A program made the translations under genes and the position numbers. The notes below the pieces were generated by a model, which did no database searches, had not been told where the DNA came from, and worked only from the letters and a program-made list of their open reading frames with translations. 39,056 nt of DNA from Novosphingobium sediminis (GTDB lineage: Bacteria; Pseudomonadota; Alphaproteobacteria; Sphingomonadales; Sphingomonadaceae): positions 1-39,056 of the forward strand of contig NZ_BJYR01000004.1 in NCBI RefSeq assembly GCF_007991615.1, given 5' to 3'. Below are positions 10,996 to 21,426 of this stretch, piece after piece (the stretch's first letter is position 1; each line of letters starts with the position of its first letter).

Positions 10996-11024
10996 TTGAC
11001 ATTCCCCGCAATCGCTGGTCTAGG
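10996..11024 (+). promoter_or_regulatory. Probable sigma-70 promoter of rpsD
   Basis: A perfect -35 hexamer TTGACA (10996-11001) is followed after 17 bases by TCTAGG (11019-11024), a weak -10. It begins 25 bases after the upstream methyltransferase gene ends and implies a leader of about 150 bases before rpsD. Confidence 0.6.
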
Positions 11025-11050
11025 CGCGCCTTCGCAATTGGCCCTGCACG

Positions 11051-11130
11051 CCCGGTGAAGCAGTGGCCGCATCCTCTGAACGGAGGCTGGTGCGGTTCCG
11101 GGTCTACGAAACGCCGGCCTAAAGGCTGGT
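11051..11130 (+). promoter_or_regulatory. Structured 5' leader of rpsD, candidate S4 autoregulatory RNA
   Basis: Three nested stems can be drawn: CCCGG 11051-11055 with CCGGG 11098-11102; CCGCA 11067-11071 with TGCGG 11091-11095; and CCTC 11073-11076 with GAGG 11083-11086. An adjacent 7-bp hairpin pairs 11113-11119 with 11124-11130 around TAAA, with two G-U pairs. S4 is a known autoregulator that binds its own mRNA leader in other bacteria. That this leader does so is inference. Confidence 0.4.
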
Positions 11131-11181
11131 TCCCATAGGTCGGCTCACGCTGGCCAGCATAGCAAATTGAAAGGACTTGCC

Positions 11182-11793
11182 ATGTCGAAGCGCAAGGCAT
11201 CAAAGCATAAGATTGACCGCCGTCTTGGCGAAAACATCTGGGGTCGCCCGAAAAGCTCGGTCAACCGCCGCAGCTATGGCCCCGGCCAGCACGGCCAGCG
11301 CCGCAAGAGCAAGGTGTCGGACTTCGGCATCCAGCTTCGCGCTAAGCAGAAGCTCAAGGGCTACTACGGCGACGTCACCGAAAAGCAGTTCAAGCGCACC
11401 TATCAGGAAGCCGCGTCCATGAAGGGCGATACCGGCCAGAACCTGATCGGCCTGCTCGAGCAGCGCCTCGACATGATCGTCTACCGCGCCAAGTTCGCGC
11501 CGACGATCTTCTCGGCCCGCCAGATCGTCAGCCACGGCCACATCCGCGTCAACGGCGTGAAGTGCAACATCGCCAGCCGCCGCGTGCGCCCCGGTGATAT
11601 CCTGACCCTCGGCCCCAAGGCCAAGGAAATGGCTCTCATCGCCGAAGCCCAGTCGCTGGCCGAGCGTGACGTTCCCGATTACGTCGTCGCTGAAGCCGAC
11701 AAGGCCACGTTCGTCCGCGTCCCGACGCTCGACGAAGTGCCCTACCCGGTGAAGATGGAACCGAACCTGGTCGTCGAGTTCTACTCGCGCTGA
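11182..11793 (+). CDS. rpsD: 30S ribosomal protein S4
   Basis: S4 is a primary 16S rRNA-binding protein that nucleates small-subunit assembly. The 203-residue protein starts [22 protein letters not shown]. It carries the S4 N-terminal domain and the S4 RNA-binding fold at about 93-155 ([32 protein letters not shown]). The start at 11182 is preceded by AAAGGA; an in-frame ATG 15 bases earlier lies before the RBS and is unlikely. The gene stands alone rather than in the alpha operon with rpoA, as is usual in alphaproteobacteria. It has its own promoter, leader and strong terminator. Confidence 0.98.
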   Translation: MSKRKASKHKIDRRLGENIWGRPKSSVNRRSYGPGQHGQRRKSKVSDFGIQLRAKQKLKGYYGDVTEKQFKRTYQEAASMKGDTGQNLIGLLEQRLDMIVYRAKFAPTIFSARQIVSHGHIRVNGVKCNIASRRVRPGDILTLGPKAKEMALIAEAQSLAERDVPDYVVAEADKATFVRVPTLDEVPYPVKMEPNLVVEFYSR

Positions 11794-11819
11794 TCCACGG
11801 TTTCCGACCGAACACGAAG

Positions 11820-11847
11820 AAGGCGGGGCGCAAGTCCCGCCTTTTTT
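11820..11847 (+). terminator. Rho-independent terminator of rpsD
   Basis: The stem AAGGCGGG (11820-11827) pairs with CCCGCCTT (11836-11843), and the T run continues to 11847 (TTTTTT in total). It separates rpsD from the convergent Lrp-family remnant. Confidence 0.9.
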
Positions 11848-11857
11848 GTTGCGCCCG

Positions 11858-12301
11858 TCAGCCGCGCAGATCCTTCGACGTTCCCAGCGTCACGTGGCTG
11901 GTGATGCTGCGCACCTGCGGCAGGGTGCCCAGCGTATCCGAATGAAACCGCTTGTAGGCCTCGAGATCCGCCACTTCCACGCGCAGCAGATATTAGACCG
12001 CGCCAGTCACATTGTGGCACTCGCGCACTTCCGGCGCTGCGGCCATTGCCGCCTCGAAGCCTAGCGCATCGGCCTTGAGCTGCCCGCCCAGCCCCACCAT
12101 CACGAAAATCGTCACCCCCGCGCCAAGCTTCGTCCGGTCTAGCACCGCACGGTAGCCCTTGATGACCCCGCTCGCCTCGAGCGCCTGCACCCGACGCAGG
12201 CAGGCAGACGGTGAGAGGCCGACCCGCTCCGCCAGTTGCAGATTGCTGATTCGCCCTTCGACTTCCAGCTCGCGCAATATCTTGCTGTCTATCGCATCCA
12301 T
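11858..12301 (-). pseudogene. Lrp/AsnC-family regulator interrupted by an in-frame ochre codon
   Basis: Read straight through, this gives a 147-residue protein of normal Lrp length. It has an N-terminal HTH (MDAIDSKILRELEVEGRISN, LAERVGLSPSACLRRVQAL) and then the RAM effector domain. Codon 103 is TAA (plus-strand TTA at 11993-11995), between CHNVTGAV and YLLRVEVADLEAYKRFH. The downstream frame is perfectly preserved to the family C-terminus (TLPQVRSITSHVTLGTSKDL) and its own TGA at 11858-11860. A GAA-to-TAA or similar single substitution at 11995 explains it. Translation would stop in the middle of the RAM domain, so the protein should lack effector binding and oligomerisation. It could alternatively be a sequencing error. 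Its position opposite the tryptophan dioxygenase gene is like that of KynR-type regulators. Confidence 0.88.
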
Positions 12302-12353
12302 ACCGGCAAAAGTTGTGCCTCAAGAGAACCCAACGCGTCAATACGCAACCTCC

Positions 12354-12370
12354 TGCGGCCAAAAACCGCA
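12354..12370. promoter_or_regulatory. Candidate Lrp-type operator upstream of the dioxygenase gene
   Basis: TGCGGCCAAAAACCGCA is a dyad with 5-bp arms around an A-rich centre, a layout that suits Lrp/AsnC dimers. It sits in the 102-base gap between the broken regulator and the dioxygenase, next to a TATCAT (12371-12376) that could be a -10 box. Confidence 0.35.
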
Positions 12371-12403
12371 TATCATTGCGCCATAGTGATAACGGAGAGT
12401 TCC

Positions 12404-13579
12404 ATGCCCCTCGCAGACCTCGCAAGCTACGACATCACCCCCGAACGCGGCTTCCTCTGCGGCTATGATGCCAGCACCGTGACGCTGGACGGCGCGTTTG
12501 CCGAGGCCCGCGCCATCGCGCTGCGCCTGCCTGAAATCCTGCCCACCGGAAAAGTGCGCGAAGTGCTGGAGGGCAGCCTCCCGGCCATCACCCCCGCAAT
12601 GATCGCCGCGCTCGATGAACCCGCCGCACGCATGGCGATGGTGCATTATTCGTTCCTCGTGCAGTCCTACATCTGGGGCGCTGCCGAAGCCGTCACTACG
12701 CTTCCGGCCATCCTCGCCGTACCGATGGCCGCGCTCGCAGGCCGGCTCGATCAGCAGCCCCTGCTGCAATACAGCGGCTACGTGCTCGACAACTGGGGCC
12801 TCATCGATCCCGCCGCCCCGGTGCACCTCGACAACATCTACATGATCCAGAAGTTCGCCGCGGGCACCGACGAAGCGTGGTTCGTGCTGATCCATGTCGC
12901 CATCGAAGCGCAGGCCGGCAGCGCGCTGGCGCTCTTTGCCCCCATCATCGCTGCCGCCGAAGCCGGCGATGTGGAAACCGCGCGCAACCTGCTTGAACGC
13001 ATGGTCGGCATCTGGGCGGGCATCAATGCGATCTTCGACCGCATGCCCGAACAGTGCGATCCCTATATCTATTTCCGCCGCGTCCGCCCCTATATCCACG
13101 GCTGGAAGGACAACCCCGCACTCGGCGACGGCGTGGTCTATGAAGGGGTCGAGCGGCTCGGAGGCCATCCCCAGGCCTATCGCGGGCAGACCGGCTCGCA
13201 GTCCTCGATCGTCCCTTCAATGGACGCCCTTCTCGGCGTGCGCCACGCGGCCGATCCGCTGAAAGCGTATCTCGACGAGCTCCACATCTACCGCCCGACC
13301 GGCCATCGCCGCTTCATCGAGGACGTCCGCACCGCCTCCATCTTGCGCGATTTCGTCAGCCGCACCGGCCACAAGGGGCTGACCGACGCCTATAATGGCG
13401 CGGTCAAAGCCGTCGCGGATTTCCGGGGCCGCCACCTCGAATATGCAGCCAGCTACATCAACAAGCAGGGCAGCAAGGCCGCCGGAAACAATCCCGATAT
13501 CGGCACCGGCGGCACGCCGTTCATGAAGTACCTCAAGAAGCACCGCGACGAGACCGCAGCGATGCTGCTCCCGGCCTGA
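12404..13579 (+). CDS. Indoleamine 2,3-dioxygenase-like heme protein
   Basis: The family oxidatively opens the indole ring of L-tryptophan to N-formylkynurenine using heme iron and O2. The 391-residue protein has the IDO core: MVHYSFLVQSYIWG, the IYMIQKFAAGTDEAWFVLIHVAIEA helix and PYIYFRRVRPYIHGW. The proximal heme histidine region is FRGRHLEYAASYI (about His344), and the GTGGTPFMKYLKKHRDET block closes the active site. The ATG at 12404 has CGGAGAG upstream; the longer in-frame extension runs over the divergent regulator and is rejected. No kynureninase or formamidase gene is in the window, so the pathway is not clustered here. Loss of the adjacent regulator would change its control. Substrate specificity is inferred from family. 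Confidence 0.88.
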   Translation: MPLADLASYDITPERGFLCGYDASTVTLDGAFAEARAIALRLPEILPTGKVREVLEGSLPAITPAMIAALDEPAARMAMVHYSFLVQSYIWGAAEAVTTLPAILAVPMAALAGRLDQQPLLQYSGYVLDNWGLIDPAAPVHLDNIYMIQKFAAGTDEAWFVLIHVAIEAQAGSALALFAPIIAAAEAGDVETARNLLERMVGIWAGINAIFDRMPEQCDPYIYFRRVRPYIHGWKDNPALGDGVVYEGVERLGGHPQAYRGQTGSQSSIVPSMDALLGVRHAADPLKAYLDELHIYRPTGHRRFIEDVRTASILRDFVSRTGHKGLTDAYNGAVKAVADFRGRHLEYAASYINKQGSKAAGNNPDIGTGGTPFMKYLKKHRDETAAMLLPA

Positions 13580-13590
13580 GGCTAAAGACG

Positions 13591-13615
13591 CAGGCGGGGC
13601 GCATTGCCCCGCCTG
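13591..13615. terminator. Bidirectional hairpin between convergent genes
   Basis: CAGGCGGGGC (13591-13600) and GCCCCGCCTG (13606-13615) form a perfect 10-bp stem with loop GCATT. It occupies most of the 40-base gap between the dioxygenase and the convergent S9 peptidase. There is no T run, so termination may be weak or assisted. Confidence 0.6.
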
Positions 13616-13619
13616 CCCG

Positions 13620-15596
13620 TCAAAGCCCCAGCGCCTTCCTCAGGAACGCGTCGCTATCGGCCAGCAGCCGCGTGCGGGCTGTCGATGAAACCAGCTGGTG
13701 ATCGAGCCCGGGGAACGTCACCAGCGTAACGGCAGTCCCCGCCGCGCGCAGCCGGTCCTCCATCTCGCGCGAGTGCCCGATATCGACGTTGATATCGCGG
13801 TCCCCGTGAAACAGCAGCACGGGCGCCTTGATCCGCGATGCGTTGAGCGCGGGCGATCCATCCGTCACCACTTGCGATCCCTCGCCGATGAAGGTGCGCC
13901 CCAGCCGGCTGCTTTCCGTGCGCAAGCGCTGCAGGTCGGTAACCGGCGCAACCGCGACAATCGCCTTGAACAGGTCTGGATCGAGCACCGAGCTTTGCAG
14001 CGCCGCATAGCCGCCATAGGACCAGCCAACGATCGCCAGTTTACCCTTTGCGGCGATGCCCTGCGCTTGCAGCCAGCGCCCCGCATCGTTCACATCGCCG
14101 ATCGCGGTGCGCCACGATTGGAAGCCGTTGCGCTGATACCAGTCGCTACCATAGCCCGAAGACCCGCGGAAATTGGGCTGCAGCACCGCATAGCCGCGCA
14201 CCGCGAAGAACTGCACCAACCAATCGAAGCCCCACTCATCGCGCGAGGACGGCCCGCCGTGCGGCATCACGATCGCCGGCAGGTTCTTGCCCGAGCTGCC
14301 CGGCGGCAGGGTGAGATAGGCCGGAATCATCGTCCCGTCAGCCGCCGGATAAGTCACCGACTTCATCTCGCCCATCGCCACGCCCTGCAACTGCGCGCGC
14401 ATCGGCAGCAGCGGCGCAAGCTGGTGGGTTGCGGGATCGTAGCGGTAGAACATGCCCGGATCGACGTCGCTCGAGGCCAGCATGAGCAGCTTGCCGTCGT
14501 CGCTCGAATCGATGAACGTGATGCTCGGCTGCCCGGGCAGCGCCTTGGCCAGACCGGCGCCAAGTTTCTTGAGCGCCGGATCGAAGAATTCGACCAGACG
14601 CCGGTCGGTCGCATAACTCGCCCCAACCACACGCTGGTTGCGCCCGATGGTAATGAGCTCGTCCACATCGACGCCTTCGCGCGCCAGCACCAGATCCTGC
14701 TTCCCGGTGCCATCCAGCGCCATCGTGTAAAGCGCCTTGGCGCCGTTCACCGATTGGAAGCCGTAAGCCAGATTGCGCGCCGGATCGATCGCGGCAGGGC
14801 GGAAGCCTTCGAAGCGGCCAGCCGCATTCATCGTCACGCGCGAGAGGCTCTTCCACTCGCGCGAGCCGGGCATGCGGAACGAATAGCTGATCTGACCGCG
14901 CGATTCCCCGCCCGCATCGCGCGGCGCCACCGCCATGATGCGCACCGTGCCCTGCCCGTCGCTGATGTACTCATCAGCCTCGGCAACCGGCCGCTCCAGC
15001 GTGAAGCGCTGCAGGCTGGTGACATCGACGTCCTCAACGCCAAACCCGCTGACATCGCGCTTGATGCCCACTTGCGCCGCCTGCTGGGGCACGAAGAAGC
15101 GCGTCAGCAGCACATGTCCGGGCTTGCCGGGCACCGACCAGTCGATCACCGAACCACCGGTCAGCGAAACCGCGCCAACCGTATCGCTGCCCGTGCCTGC
15201 CGAAAGGCGCTTCACGTTGTTGCCATCGCTATCGAGCACGAACAGGCGGCTGATCGGCAGCAGCAGGCCGCCGTAATCGTAGACCACGCTGTTGCGGCAG
15301 ACGAGCCGGGTCGCCAGCACCCAGCTGCACGAACGCAGCGTTTCCGGCCCCGGTCGCTGCGCCAGAATCGCTTTGGGCACGCCGTCACCCGCGAGGTCAG
15401 CCACCATCAGGCGCGCCCCGCCATCGTCCTGCGGCGCAATGAAGGCGATCTTCGTGCCGTCGGTCGAAAGGCTGATCTGCCGCACCGATTCGAGTGCGCC
15501 GAACTTGGCGGCGACTTCTGCCCCATCCTCAGCCTGCGCCATTCCTGCAGCCAACGCCGCGGCAGCAACGCCCGCCATTGCCATCCATGCCCGCAC
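13620..15596 (-). CDS. Secreted S9 family prolyl oligopeptidase / acylaminoacyl-peptidase-like
   Basis: This 658-residue protein has a signal peptide (VRAWMAMAGVAAAALAAGMAQA), an N-terminal beta-propeller-like region (about 35-380) and a C-terminal alpha/beta hydrolase. The catalytic triad is visible: Ser526 in GWSYGGYAAL, Asp601 in HGDRDINV and His633 in PGLDHQL. The oxyanion region MPHGGPSSRDEWGFD is also present. The GTG start at 15596 is chosen because AGGGGG lies eight bases upstream and it places the signal peptide at the N-terminus; a longer ORF would add 37 charged residues. It lies 88 bases downstream of the acylase gene on the same strand and may be co-transcribed. It is likely a periplasmic peptidase acting on oligopeptides. 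Confidence 0.9.
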   Translation of the reverse strand: MRAWMAMAGVAAAALAAGMAQAEDGAEVAAKFGALESVRQISLSTDGTKIAFIAPQDDGGARLMVADLAGDGVPKAILAQRPGPETLRSCSWVLATRLVCRNSVVYDYGGLLLPISRLFVLDSDGNNVKRLSAGTGSDTVGAVSLTGGSVIDWSVPGKPGHVLLTRFFVPQQAAQVGIKRDVSGFGVEDVDVTSLQRFTLERPVAEADEYISDGQGTVRIMAVAPRDAGGESRGQISYSFRMPGSREWKSLSRVTMNAAGRFEGFRPAAIDPARNLAYGFQSVNGAKALYTMALDGTGKQDLVLAREGVDVDELITIGRNQRVVGASYATDRRLVEFFDPALKKLGAGLAKALPGQPSITFIDSSDDGKLLMLASSDVDPGMFYRYDPATHQLAPLLPMRAQLQGVAMGEMKSVTYPAADGTMIPAYLTLPPGSSGKNLPAIVMPHGGPSSRDEWGFDWLVQFFAVRGYAVLQPNFRGSSGYGSDWYQRNGFQSWRTAIGDVNDAGRWLQAQGIAAKGKLAIVGWSYGGYAALQSSVLDPDLFKAIVAVAPVTDLQRLRTESSRLGRTFIGEGSQVVTDGSPALNASRIKAPVLLFHGDRDINVDIGHSREMEDRLRAAGTAVTLVTFPGLDHQLVSSTARTRLLADSDAFLRKALGL

Positions 15597-15684
15597 TATC
15601 GAACCCCCTGATAAAACAAGCAGATGCTCGCCGCAAAAGGCGCGCGCTTCAAGTATCTTCCCGTCCGATTTGGCAGCGGCACCT

Positions 15685-18006
15685 CTATTTGCGCGGTGAG
15701 ACCGCAATCACGCGCTCGGCTTCCTGCATCACGCGCGCGCGGCTCCACACGAACGGCACATAAGCCCCGCCGGCCCAGCGCGCGAACAGGTCGCGATAAT
15801 GCGGGCTGGCGGGATCGCCCGATTGGCCCGGCGTGTTGATCGCCACGCTGTTGTCCCACTCCCCCACGTCCATCACCAGCCGCACCGATGGCCCCGCAGT
15901 CAGCAGGAAATCGCCCGACCAGCTCGCCGCATTGGGCGTCGAGGCGCCGCCGCCGATCCCCAGCGGGCCCACGCGTCGCTCCGCCTCGCGCCCGGCGATG
16001 GCCAATGCGGGGCGGAAATCGGCGACATGCAGCGCACCCCAGCGCCACTGCGCGGGATCAGGCCCCAGCCGCTGCGCCGTCTCGGCCCATGCCTTGCCGA
16101 GCGAATCGAGCAGGATCGCGCGGCGCATACCGGCAGGGTCCGTGCCAAGCAGCGCGCCCTCCTCCAGCGCCTGCACCACGCCGATCAGCGCCGGGCTGCC
16201 GAAATCGGCCTGCGCTGCGGGCGGCACCAGCGCCATCACCGCAGCTCCCGGCAAATAGCGCCGCGTCCAGATCTCGTAGAGCGCCGCCGCACCGCTGTCC
16301 GCACTCAGCTTGCCATTCCAGCCGCGCAGCAGCGCCAGCGCACCCTGCTCCGCGTCGCTGCGCCCCTCGATCCCGCGGAGCAGCGACACGACGCGGCGCG
16401 CGAAGGGTGACGTCACATCGTTCTGCAGCGCCATGGCATCCGCGATCCGGAACTTGCGGGTTGCTGCAATCACTTCGGATATCCGCTCCATCCGGCTCGG
16501 ATTGGCCCATTCAAGGCCCAGCAGGTGCGGATAGCCCGCCGGTACGTTGAACTGGTTCGCCGTCGCGAACCACCCCTGCGCCGGATCCTTGATCGCGGGC
16601 AGCAGCGCCCCGTCCAGCAGCCCTTTCCAGCCATAGGCCTTGCCCGCCGGCACCGGCAGTAGCCCGTCCCCGGCGGCGCGCTGCGGCACGAACCCGGCGG
16701 CGAGCCAACCTGTCGTGCCATTGCGGTCGGCGTAGAGCAGATTGAGCGGCGGCGCGCCCCAGTGCCGCTGCGCTTCCCGGAAATCGTCCCAGTTCTTTGC
16801 GGTGAAAGCCCAGGCGGCGTTGAAATAGGCCGAGGCGCCAGGCTGGCTCCAAGTAGCGCGCAAGGAAAAGCTTCGCCCGGTGGCAGCATCCTCGTGGATC
16901 ACTGGCCCGTCCGCCGTGAACTTCAGCACCACTTCGAGCGCGGCCTCGCCCTTCACGTCGATCTGCTCGCGCACTTCGGTCAGCTTCGCGCCCTTGGGGT
17001 TCACCACCAGATCCTGCTGGTCGATGCCGAAGATCGTCAACGCCCACGCCGCGTCCTCGTTGTGGCCAAGGCTCATGCCGGGCAGCGCCGGTTCGCCTGC
17101 ACCGGCAATCTTCAACTCGGGCGTATCGATATGCGAAAGATAGCGGAGGTTGGGCACACTGTGCGTGCGGTGCGGATCGTTGGCCATGATCGGCCGCCCG
17201 GTCGCGCTGCGCGATGGCGCGATCACCCAGTTGTTGGACCCTTCCTGCACTTCCGGATCGCGGGGAACCGCCGCCAGCGCCTTGCCATCGAAGCGCACGT
17301 CCCCCGTGCCGAGATTGTATTCATCGAGCACGTCCTTGGGGATGCTGCAGGGATCGAGCCCCTTGGGGATCACCACCGTGTGCGCAGGCTCCAGCGGTGC
17401 GCGCATCGCCTCGAACGCGCCAGCCCCGCCGCACAGCGCCCGCGCGCGGTCGACTTCGGCCTGCACGTTTGCGGCAAGCGCATTGGAGCGAATGCGCACG
17501 ATATCATCGGCGCTCCAGCGCTCCGGCCGGCTCCCGGTTGCGGTGAACTCGATCGGCAGGGGTTGCCACCCTGCTTCCACATCCGCCACGAAGGCATTGA
17601 TCCCGGCTGCAAAAGCCTCGGTCCGGCCCTTCGCCGCTGCCGGATAGGCTGCCCACTCGCGCGCCATGTCGCCGCGATAGAGCAGCAACCGCGCGGCGCG
17701 GTCCTGCGCAACGTAGGCCGGACCAAAGCTCGCCGCGAGCCGCCCCAGCCCCCGCTTGCGCCACAGATCGATCTGCCACAGCCGGTCGCGCGCCACGGCA
17801 TAACCCTGCAGGAAAAACCCGTCGCGCGCGCTGGCGGCGTAGATATGCGGGATGCCCGCACGGTCGATCACGATTTCGCCGGGTGCGCCGAGGCCCGGCA
17901 GTTCCCGCACTTCGCGCACCACTGATGACGGTATGTCCTGCGCCCGGAGCGCCGTTCCCGATACCGCAGCCAGCAGCCCCGCCAACCCGATCACACTCCG
18001 CCGCAT
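15685..18006 (-). CDS. Penicillin acylase family Ntn hydrolase
   Basis: The 773-residue precursor has a signal peptide (MRRSVIGLAGLLAAVSGTALRAQ). The alpha-subunit region begins at GEIVIDRAGIPHIYA. The autocatalytic cleavage site is followed by nucleophile Ser257 in VQEGSNNWVIAPSRSATG, and the beta subunit is NDPHRTHSVPNLRY onward. The GHNEDAAWALT motif forms part of the oxyanion/active site. Such enzymes cleave amide-linked acyl groups: beta-lactams, N-acyl amino acids or acyl-homoserine lactones. The best-fitting subgroup (penicillin versus AHL acylase) cannot be decided here. tgt lies 62 bases upstream on the same strand and the S9 peptidase follows. Confidence 0.92.
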   Translation of the reverse strand: MRRSVIGLAGLLAAVSGTALRAQDIPSSVVREVRELPGLGAPGEIVIDRAGIPHIYAASARDGFFLQGYAVARDRLWQIDLWRKRGLGRLAASFGPAYVAQDRAARLLLYRGDMAREWAAYPAAAKGRTEAFAAGINAFVADVEAGWQPLPIEFTATGSRPERWSADDIVRIRSNALAANVQAEVDRARALCGGAGAFEAMRAPLEPAHTVVIPKGLDPCSIPKDVLDEYNLGTGDVRFDGKALAAVPRDPEVQEGSNNWVIAPSRSATGRPIMANDPHRTHSVPNLRYLSHIDTPELKIAGAGEPALPGMSLGHNEDAAWALTIFGIDQQDLVVNPKGAKLTEVREQIDVKGEAALEVVLKFTADGPVIHEDAATGRSFSLRATWSQPGASAYFNAAWAFTAKNWDDFREAQRHWGAPPLNLLYADRNGTTGWLAAGFVPQRAAGDGLLPVPAGKAYGWKGLLDGALLPAIKDPAQGWFATANQFNVPAGYPHLLGLEWANPSRMERISEVIAATRKFRIADAMALQNDVTSPFARRVVSLLRGIEGRSDAEQGALALLRGWNGKLSADSGAAALYEIWTRRYLPGAAVMALVPPAAQADFGSPALIGVVQALEEGALLGTDPAGMRRAILLDSLGKAWAETAQRLGPDPAQWRWGALHVADFRPALAIAGREAERRVGPLGIGGGASTPNAASWSGDFLLTAGPSVRLVMDVGEWDNSVAINTPGQSGDPASPHYRDLFARWAGGAYVPFVWSRARVMQEAERVIAVSPRK

Positions 18007-18068
18007 CCTTGCCCCTCCACCCGCCGAAACGACAAGGTGCAGGGCCGATGCGCCGGTGGCAATGGCCT

Positions 18069-20028
<1,960 letters not shown>

Positions 20029-20105
20029 TGGCCAGTTTGATAGACCGCAAATCGCGGGCGGCATCCCGCTGCTAGGCTTCTCCAGACCCCAAAAGGAGAC
20101 CAAGC

Positions 20106-20342
20106 ATGAGCCATTCCGCCCACGACCTCGCCGCCGCGTTCCCCGAAGCTGCCGCAAAGCTGCACGCGCTCAAGCTTGGCGATGCGCACTTTCGCAAGCT
20201 GAGCGATGCCTACCACGAGCTCGACAAGGCGATCCACCGCGCCGAAGCCGGGATCGAGCCGACCTCGGACCAGCACCTCGAAGACCTCAAGAAGCAGCGC
20301 CTCACCGTGCTCGACGCTGTGGCCGAGATGGTCGCCGCCTAG
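20106..20342 (+). CDS. YdcH/DUF465 family protein
   Basis: A 78-residue charged, mostly helical protein with the DUF465 pattern: [36 protein letters not shown], then [18 protein letters not shown]. It is probably a helical hairpin; its cellular role is not established. AAAAGGAGACC gives a strong RBS eight bases before the ATG. Its TAG stop shares the palindrome CTAG with the stop codon of the convergent queA. Confidence 0.92.
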   Translation: MSHSAHDLAAAFPEAAAKLHALKLGDAHFRKLSDAYHELDKAIHRAEAGIEPTSDQHLEDLKKQRLTVLDAVAEMVAA

Positions 20343-21367
20343 GGGATCAGCAGGCTCGAATCGCCGTAGCTGTAGAAGCGGTATTCATTGGCGATGGCGT
20401 AGGCATAGGCCTCCTTCATCCGCTCCAGCCCCATCAGCGCGCTGACCAGCATCATCAGCGTTGACTTGGGCAGGTGGAAGTTGGTCATCAGCCCGTCAAT
20501 CGCGCGGAAGCGGTAGCCCGGCGTGATGAAGATGCTGGTATCCCCCGCAAACGGGTGGATCACGCGCGCTTCATCCGCCGCGCTTTCCAGCAGACGCAGG
20601 CTGGTGGTGCCAACGGCGATGATCCGCCCGCCAGCCGCGCGCACCGCATTGAGCCGCGCTGCCGTCTCCGGCTCGATCCGGCCCCATTCGGCATGCATCG
20701 CGTGGTCGTCGGTATCGTCGGCCTTGACCGGCAGGAACGTACCCGCCCCCACGTGCAGCGTCAGCGTCTCATGGCCAATGCCCGCCCCGGCCAGCGCCGC
20801 CATCAGTTCAGGCGTGAAATGGAGTGAAGCGGTCGGTGCAGCAACGGCGCCGTCCTTTGCCGCGAACATCGTCTGGTAGTCCTCGCGGTCCCGCTCGTCG
20901 ACCGCGCGCTTGCCCGCGATATAAGGCGGCAGCGGCATCCGCCCCGCGCGCTCCAGCAGCACCTCGACCGGCTCCTCGCCGCCGAACGCCAGCGTCCAGC
21001 TGCCATCGGCGAAACGCTCCTCGGCAACCGCTGTGACGCCCGCGCCGAAGGCGACGACCACGCCCGGTTTCAGCCGCCGCCCGTTGCGCACGAAGGCCTG
21101 CCAGCGCCTGAGGTCGATGCGCTTGTGCAAGGTCGCGCCGATCCGCGCATTGCCCACCTCGCCCTCAAGCTGGGCCGGGATCACCCGCGTGTCGTTGAAA
21201 ACCAGCACGTCGCCCGCGCGCAGCAGCGAGGGCAGATCGCGCACCACGGCATCGGTGAACGGCCCCTCAGTCCGAACACCCAGGAGCCGCGCCGAATCGC
21301 GCGGCGAAGCGGGGCGCAGCGCAATGCGCTCGGGCGGAAGCTCGAAATCGAACAGGTCTACACGCAT
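20339..21367 (-). CDS. queA: S-adenosylmethionine:tRNA ribosyltransferase-isomerase
   Basis: QueA transfers and rearranges the ribose of SAM onto preQ1-tRNA to give epoxyqueuosine. The 342-residue protein shows the N-terminal [41 protein letters not shown], and [49 protein letters not shown] and [18 protein letters not shown] complete the set. It follows the cyclophilin gene by 59 bases and ends in a 4-bp overlap with the YdcH-like gene. tgt lies 1.1 kb further on the same strand. Confidence 0.97.
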   Translation of the reverse strand: MRVDLFDFELPPERIALRPASPRDSARLLGVRTEGPFTDAVVRDLPSLLRAGDVLVFNDTRVIPAQLEGEVGNARIGATLHKRIDLRRWQAFVRNGRRLKPGVVVAFGAGVTAVAEERFADGSWTLAFGGEEPVEVLLERAGRMPLPPYIAGKRAVDERDREDYQTMFAAKDGAVAAPTASLHFTPELMAALAGAGIGHETLTLHVGAGTFLPVKADDTDDHAMHAEWGRIEPETAARLNAVRAAGGRIIAVGTTSLRLLESAADEARVIHPFAGDTSIFITPGYRFRAIDGLMTNFHLPKSTLMMLVSALMGLERMKEAYAYAIANEYRFYSYGDSSLLIP

Positions 21368-21426
21368 GCCACGCCGCTAGCGCTGCTCGGGTATTTCGAC
21401 AAGCTCGGCTGCCCGAAGCGGCAACC

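Noticed and set aside
21390..21420. A TTTCGACAAGCTCGG motif between the cyclophilin gene and queA, similar to common sphingomonad spacer repeats
   Set aside because: Only one partial copy is visible here and no clear boundaries can be drawn, so I do not call an element.
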